Positions 49,767 to 51,762 of a stretch of 51,762 bases of DNA are shown piece after piece. Every line of letters begins with the position of its first letter. The first letter of the stretch is position 1. The stretch lies in assembly GCA_021201535.1 (NCBI GenBank), contig JAJQEU010000093.1, positions 1 to 51,762 on the forward strand. Direction: 5' to 3'. The translations under genes and the position numbers were made by a program. The notes below the pieces were generated by a model. The model saw only the letters and a program-made list of their open reading frames with translations. It was not told where the DNA came from and ran no database searches. This DNA is from Clostridiales bacterium (GTDB taxonomy: Bacteria > Bacillota > Clostridia > Lachnospirales > Lachnospiraceae).

Positions 49767-50708
49767 TCAGGCCTCCATATTCCGAACAATCTTATACACG
49801 GATGTATGTGAATAGGTCAGCGGATCATTGTGTGCGAAGAAAATCACCCCGTCTGCCGGTGAGAATATCTGTTCCATCACTTCTCCCTCATAGGGATCAA
49901 TAATCTCCGCCAGCAGCTGTCCCTGGGCGACCGCGTCCCCCACATTCACTTTTCCGTCGAAGATTCCGGAAGCCTCCGCACGGACAGACGCCATCGCCTG
50001 ATCGGAAATCACCTGGGAAATATAACCGTCATGGGATTTGTATTGAATGATCCCCTGCTTTCCGAGAAAATTCAGCACATATCGCACCGCCTCCGCGGCG
50101 GATTTCGTGTCAATCCGGTCCGTACTGTTTGTATACACACTGAACGCTTTGCTCTCCCAGATCTGCCAGTTATAGTTCAGCGTGGTTGTGTCATAGGGCC
50201 GCACTTCACGGATAACCACGTAGGGGAAGCCAAACTGCTTCGCAAGCTCCACATCCTCCATACCGGTGCGCATCATACGGACGTGCGGTGTGAAATTCCC
50301 CGGCATGTAAAAGCTCGTAAACTGCATGCCGTATTTATAATCCTGAATTTCCTTAAAAATCCCCGCCGCGATCCGCTGTGTCGTTTCACCGAGATCGTAT
50401 CCCGGAAACATGCGGTTGATATCGCTGTTATCAATCGGCCAGAACCGCTTCTGTATATTCATGGAATACGGGTTCATCGACGGGATAACAAGGATTTTAT
50501 GTCCGGGATTGATCTTTCCCTTTTTTTCCAGCAGTTTGAGCTGACGGACGATCTGGGAACAGGTATAGATCTGCTGCACCTCGTTCCCGCGGCAGCCGCC
50601 CGCAATGCAGGCGGACTTCCCGCCGGATCCGAACTCATATCCGGTCACGCGAAAATCATCCCTGTATAAAGATTTAATCTCATAAATTGTTTTTTTGTCA
50701 TGACACAC
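49767..50708 (-). CDS. AstE/AspA-family (M14-like) protein with altered zinc site
   Basis: A 313-residue relative of succinylglutamate desuccinylase/aspartoacylase. The fold markers remain: IPSMNPYSMN, WPIDNSDINRMFPG, and a C-terminal beta-barrel domain (about 235-310). But the zinc motif is CRGNE (39-43), where H-G-x-E is expected, and the second-histidine region reads GMQFTSF. It may bind a ligand or use another metal. The GTG at 50708 has the ribosome site directly against it, while the well-spaced ATG at 50701 (overlapping the upstream TGA) is out of frame by one base at an A7 run. It overlaps the preceding paralogue. Confidence 0.8.
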   Translation of the reverse strand: MCHDKKTIYEIKSLYRDDFRVTGYEFGSGGKSACIAGGCRGNEVQQIYTCSQIVRQLKLLEKKGKINPGHKILVIPSMNPYSMNIQKRFWPIDNSDINRMFPGYDLGETTQRIAAGIFKEIQDYKYGMQFTSFYMPGNFTPHVRMMRTGMEDVELAKQFGFPYVVIREVRPYDTTTLNYNWQIWESKAFSVYTNSTDRIDTKSAAEAVRYVLNFLGKQGIIQYKSHDGYISQVISDQAMASVRAEASGIFDGKVNVGDAVAQGQLLAEIIDPYEGEVMEQIFSPADGVIFFAHNDPLTYSHTSVYKIVRNMEA

Positions 50709-51630
50709 CCTCCAGTATCCTCGCGATCAGCGATCCCTCATCCACCACGGGATATTCGCGGATTGTAAACAAAAGGCCGTCCACGGGAGAAACCACATGA
50801 TCCAACTCCTCCCCGGTGAGCGGACTGACAATGCTTCCGATAAAATCACCCGCCTTCACCAACGTGCCGTGCGCGGCGTTTTTTATAAAGATGCCGCTGT
50901 GTTCGGCATTTAAAAAGCTCACACTGCCATCCTCGGATATGACAGGCTCCGATGTCACCGGCGTGTCTTCCTGCCAGATCCCCATCTCATACATCAGATG
51001 AAAAATGCCGTCCGTCAGACGATCTCCGTATTCCTTTGTGATGCGCATACCGACCCCCATCTCCACGACAATGGTGGGCACGCCCCGGGAATTCATCGTA
51101 TGTGCCAGCGTAGACTCCAGCACGGTGCTTGCGGCATGTACCCAGATAAAATCAAGATTCAGCATTTTCGCCAGAGGCACCAGCTTCTCGCTTGTATTGA
51201 CATTGATCCGCGCCTGCGGCATCTCCGTCAGGAAAATATTGCTGGCATGAATGTCGATGCAGACGTCCGCCCCGTCCAGATCCCTGCAGATCTCCGCCGC
51301 GACATACTCCGTCATGCTGCCGTTTCTGGCTCCCGGGAACAAACGATTCATATCCAGATCAAAAGCCGGGATCCCACGCGTCAGAGAATCGATGCCGAGA
51401 GGGTTCATCGCCGGATAAATATCTACCGTTCCCGTCAGCAGATTCTTGTTTTCGGAAATACGGCGAAGCACTTCATAGCAGACATACTGTCCCTCCAGCT
51501 CGTCGCCATGCGTTCCTGTCACAATACAGATGCGCTTGCCGGAATCCTTCCCGACCGGCTCCACACGCATCTTTCTCACATTTAAAACCTCGTCCACCGG
51601 CAGGCCGACGGACGCTACATTTTTTATCAT
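50698..51630 (-). CDS. Succinylglutamate desuccinylase/aspartoacylase-family deacylase
   Basis: A 310-residue zinc carboxypeptidase-fold protein. Ligands H41 and E44 (THGDE) and H128 (DIHAS), and the catalytic glutamate E190 (VVEMG), are all present; FDLDMNRLFPG is the substrate-binding stretch. A C-terminal beta-barrel (SPVDGLLFTI) is usual. Family members remove acyl groups from N-acyl amino acids; the substrate here is unknown. AAGGAAGGA lies upstream of ATG 51630. It is the first of two tandem paralogues and overlaps the second. Confidence 0.88.
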   Translation of the reverse strand: MIKNVASVGLPVDEVLNVRKMRVEPVGKDSGKRICIVTGTHGDELEGQYVCYEVLRRISENKNLLTGTVDIYPAMNPLGIDSLTRGIPAFDLDMNRLFPGARNGSMTEYVAAEICRDLDGADVCIDIHASNIFLTEMPQARINVNTSEKLVPLAKMLNLDFIWVHAASTVLESTLAHTMNSRGVPTIVVEMGVGMRITKEYGDRLTDGIFHLMYEMGIWQEDTPVTSEPVISEDGSVSFLNAEHSGIFIKNAAHGTLVKAGDFIGSIVSPLTGEELDHVVSPVDGLLFTIREYPVVDEGSLIARILEGVS

Positions 51631-51762
51631 AATCTATAATCCTTCCTTGCTTCATCCTGACAGATGAAAACCTGCAGCCGCATCTTCTGACTTCTCCGTC
51701 CGAATCTGCAGCCGCAGGAACTGACATTTTCTAGTACCTCGAATATTAAGTAACTAGTATAA
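51631..51762. other. Right edge, upstream region of the deacylase pair
   Basis: A direct repeat CTGCAGCCGCA (51672-51682, 51706-51716), 34 bases apart, lies where the promoter or leader should be. No further gene is visible before the window ends. Confidence 0.5.

Overview
The window looks like a chromosomal segment from a spore-forming, anaerobic, moderately GC-rich member of the Clostridia, most likely Lachnospiraceae. This rests on Spo0A and SpoIVB, the canonical Firmicute gene order nusB-xseA-xseB-ispA-dxs-tlyA-nadK-argR-recN-spoIVB-spo0A, a DUF5688-type protein, and a four-subunit pyruvate:ferredoxin oxidoreductase next to a biotin-dependent pyruvate carboxylase. Assignments come from reading protein motifs by eye; no database search was run.

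Layout. 1-3220: a sulfur operon read leftward, cysK-metY-cymR, behind a consensus promoter; the regulator ends in the Tyr-Ile tail expected of a CymR that binds CysK. 3289-6964: a GDPD-like phosphodiesterase, a DUF5688 protein and glycogen synthase. 7146-19137: the sporulation, isoprenoid, DNA-repair and arginine-control block, read leftward from the nusB promoter to spo0A, with tandem 0A boxes upstream of spo0A. 19161-24363: DNA ligase, a pseudouridine synthase, an unknown helical protein and an SH3b surface protein. 24500-28125: hemB-hemL-siroheme dehydrogenase and a small-multidrug-export-family membrane protein. 28452-33923: tRNA-Arg(CCG), a 58-residue membrane peptide, and shikimate genes (aroK and aroD leftward, aroE and DAHP synthase rightward) from back-to-back promoters, then tmcAL. 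33924-37866: a run of strong hairpins, then pyruvate carboxylase with its own promoter and a hairpin leader. 37890-38641: a serine recombinase gene lying between inverted copies of a short motif that recurs elsewhere in the window. 38691-41968: porC-porD-porA-porB. 42019-44789: tRNA-Leu(CAA) and a large KaiC-like/PEP-synthase-like fusion protein. 45043-51630: lysA, three small DNA-binding regulators, an unknown 377-residue protein, and two tandem AstE/AspA-family proteins, the second of which seems to have lost its zinc ligands.

Most of the window is ordinary core metabolism. The less expected signals are: (i) the short AGGAACTGTC motif at five intergenic sites, twice bracketing a recombinase gene; (ii) three genes whose 3-prime ends are duplicated just downstream; (iii) two dispersed intergenic repeats present in two copies each; (iv) the three-hairpin array upstream of pyruvate carboxylase; (v) the KaiC-like/PPDK_N fusion without a phospho-His domain; and (vi) the AstE pair, whose second gene has a well-placed ATG one base out of frame at an A7 run. 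No CRISPR array, prophage or complete insertion sequence was seen.
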